Assembly: GCF_023983475.1 (NCBI RefSeq)
Contig: NZ_CP092713.1
Location: 1,364,001 to 1,428,000, forward strand
Length of the DNA: 64,000 bases
Reading direction: 5' to 3'
Origin: Aliivibrio fischeri ATCC 7744 = JCM 18803 = DSM 507
Lineage (GTDB): Bacteria; Pseudomonadota; Gammaproteobacteria; Enterobacterales; Vibrionaceae
Shown here: positions 62,367-64,000 of the stretch, piece by piece
How the letters are laid out: every line of letters starts with the position of its first letter
Numbering within the stretch: the first letter of the stretch is position 1
Program-made: the position numbers and the translations under genes
The notes under the pieces: generated by a model
Told to the model about the DNA's origin: nothing
The model's database searches: none
Seen by the model: only the letters and a program-made list of their open reading frames with translations

Positions 62367-64000
62367 TTAATTTGAAACTAAAATAGCTTTACTGTTCAAT
62401 CCACTCTCTAAAGTTAAAATTAGCATCTGGGTAGGTTCTTCATTTAACTGCTCCCCTGTCCAGAAATCTCGCCAAATAGATGGCTGATCAGCAACAAGGG
62501 TATGTTCCATTGCTTCATCATCATAGTTAAATAGACAATGCAATTCATGCTGATGATTGAGTGTTAATGTGCAATGCTTATTACTCAATGAAGTAAACTG
62601 AGCCGCCTCTTGAGTTAAACGAAGACGAGACAAAATATTCTTCCATGTTTTCTTTGCGAACTTATTCAAATCTGGTAACGGATCACCAGACAATGCAAGT
62701 CCACCAGAAGCTAAAATCACATTTCGGTGAAATTCATAATATTTTCGTTCAGTCCCTTGATTAGACAATGAGATCAACGTGACACAATCAGGATCGATTT
62801 GCCACAATTTACGATGCTGCCAGCTACGGTAAAATGTCTCTTTTGCAATCTGTTCAAAACGTTGAGGGTTACGTTCGACATCATCAGAAACTCGCATTGC
62901 ATCAACTAAACCCAACGATGGCCACATTGGCGCATTACAGCCAAGAACTAACGCATCACCAGCCCCATTTGTAATCGCTTGCATACCTAATCGATATGCC
63001 TCAATGCCCGTAATCCCAGATTGTATTCGCTTACCTTTTAGTGTTCCCCAGTAGTTAGCATCCAATTTAAACAGTTCTACTCCCCACTCTTCCTTCATGG
63101 TGTGGATAACCTCTGTTAAATGAATTTGAACTTCTTGTTTTGAAGTATCAAGGATATACCAAGGCGTACAACGCCAACCGCCATAAGTAATATCTTCTGC
63201 TTTTAATAATTCACCATTTTCGTGATGAACAAACCAATCTGGATGATTTTTAAAAATGTCTGATTCAGGCTGTGCAATAAATGGAGCTATCCAAATAGCC
63301 GGTTTCTTTCCTTTCGCTTTTATATCTTGTAAAAGCGCTTTGATGCCATTAGGAAATTTATCTGAAGGGGTTAACCAGTCTCCCATGAAGGCTTGATATC
63401 CATCATCAAGAAGCACCCACTCAAATTCAGAGTCTTTTTGGCACATAACCTCGACATTATCTAAGACATTTTTCTCTGTAACGTCTGCATAGTAGGCGTA
63501 CCAGGAGCACCAGCCAATTGGAGCATCTTGTTTTACTCCTGGTCGAATTGGGTGCTGCTGTTGTACTTTGGCTGCATAAAGCTCATATAACTCAGCTAAA
63601 GAGTCAGCCTTAATAACCGTTAATGACTCCATTCGATTACTAGCCCAATCTTGCGGATGAGTAAATTCACCATCAAGAAATGCCATCACATTCATTGCTC
63701 CTTGATATTCATGTATCTCGAAATAACCAGCAAATCGATAACAAGAAGTAAAACCAAAGAGAGTAAATCCGTCTGATTGTTCAATCACTAAATAATTATA
63801 AAATCTTTTTTTTGCGCGATCCGAATAAATTCGATAACTAGGGCTATTATCAGGACAGCGGCCGATCTCTTGTGGTGAGTCGACTTTTCCGCCTGTCTGA
63901 GCAAGCATTTGAAAACCATCACCCAAAATTTTTGCATCGTGCTCTAATTGGGTTGGAAATTGCAGAATAAGATAATGATCATTAATTGGAAGATTATGAA
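62367..64000 (-). CDS. Alpha-galactosidase, GH36/clan GH-D (5' end outside window)
   Basis: The frame is open through position 64000, so the first part of the gene lies outside. The visible 544 residues hold the family's TIM-barrel signature: GWCSWYAYYADVTEKNVLDN, WVLLDDGYQAFMGDWL, KPAIWIAPFIAQ, then FKLDANYWG with the probable nucleophile Asp, and AMRVSDDVERNPQ with the probable acid/base Asp. A beta-sandwich domain ends the protein. Enzymes of this type cut alpha-galactosides such as melibiose or raffinose, releasing galactose that the galETKM genes at 5.7-10.3 kb could use. A TTG at 63926 is not the start, since the frame and homology continue upstream of it. No symbol is given because several GH36 subgroups share these motifs. 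Confidence 0.87.
   Translation of the reverse strand, partial: HNLPINDHYLILQFPTQLEHDAKILGDGFQMLAQTGGKVDSPQEIGRCPDNSPSYRIYSDRAKKRFYNYLVIEQSDGFTLFGFTSCYRFAGYFEIHEYQGAMNVMAFLDGEFTHPQDWASNRMESLTVIKADSLAELYELYAAKVQQQHPIRPGVKQDAPIGWCSWYAYYADVTEKNVLDNVEVMCQKDSEFEWVLLDDGYQAFMGDWLTPSDKFPNGIKALLQDIKAKGKKPAIWIAPFIAQPESDIFKNHPDWFVHHENGELLKAEDITYGGWRCTPWYILDTSKQEVQIHLTEVIHTMKEEWGVELFKLDANYWGTLKGKRIQSGITGIEAYRLGMQAITNGAGDALVLGCNAPMWPSLGLVDAMRVSDDVERNPQRFEQIAKETFYRSWQHRKLWQIDPDCVTLISLSNQGTERKYYEFHRNVILASGGLALSGDPLPDLNKFAKKTWKNILSRLRLTQEAAQFTSLSNKHCTLTLNHQHELHCLFNYDDEAMEHTLVADQPSIWRDFWTGEQLNEEPTQMLILTLESGLNSKAILVSN

Overview
The window is AT-rich gammaproteobacterial DNA. Gene content and protein sequences point to a Vibrionaceae member close to Aliivibrio (Vibrio) fischeri: a vSGLT-type Na+/galactose symporter, many chemoreceptors and c-di-GMP enzymes, a psp-sap block and a thiamine-salvage operon. 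No rRNA, tRNA, CRISPR array, prophage or intact insertion sequence was seen. The assignment rests on recognised protein families only; no database was searched.

Left part (1-10.6 kb): the N-terminal part of a Cache-domain chemoreceptor (cut by the window edge), a TetR regulator divergent from an RND adaptor/pump pair with a perfect 16-bp palindrome between them, then the Leloir operon galE-galT-galK-galM on the minus strand. Divergent from galE is the Na+/galactose symporter. The shared 285-bp promoter region holds two perfect GalR-type operators 155 bp apart and a near-consensus CRP site.

Middle part (12.4-34.8 kb): a CBS/DUF294 protein plus a DnaQ-like exonuclease, then an ebg locus (ebgR, ebgA, ebgC, ygjI, ygjJ, ygjK) matching the Escherichia coli gene order, but with ygjI present twice and four c-di-GMP genes (HD-GYP, CSS-EAL, two GGDEF) between the two ygjI copies. 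Similar TTTAGTAAA-type inverted elements occur before ebgR, ebgA, the second ygjI and ygjK. EbgA would release galactose, the symporter import it, GalETKM metabolise it; a clan GH-D/GH36 alpha-galactosidase sits at the right window edge.

34.8-42.6 kb: DoxX, a 47-codon internally deleted ohr remnant next to an intact ohrR, an OmpA-type lipoprotein, a 56-residue membrane peptide, a YdjM-like membrane protein, a chemoreceptor, a shortened DsbD-like reductase with a small cysteine-bearing partner, and a GGDEF protein.

42.6-48.4 kb: thiD-thiZ-thiX-thiY-tenA-thiM-thiE under a TPP riboswitch whose downstream sequence suggests control by hiding the thiD ribosome-binding site. 48.4-60.0 kb: ycjF-ycjX and pspABC on the minus strand, divergent pspF, sapABCDF and a ToxR-like membrane regulator at the end of the sap operon. 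60.0-64 kb: a chemoreceptor split by one in-frame TAA codon, a 48-codon ORF overlapping its end, and the 5'-truncated alpha-galactosidase.
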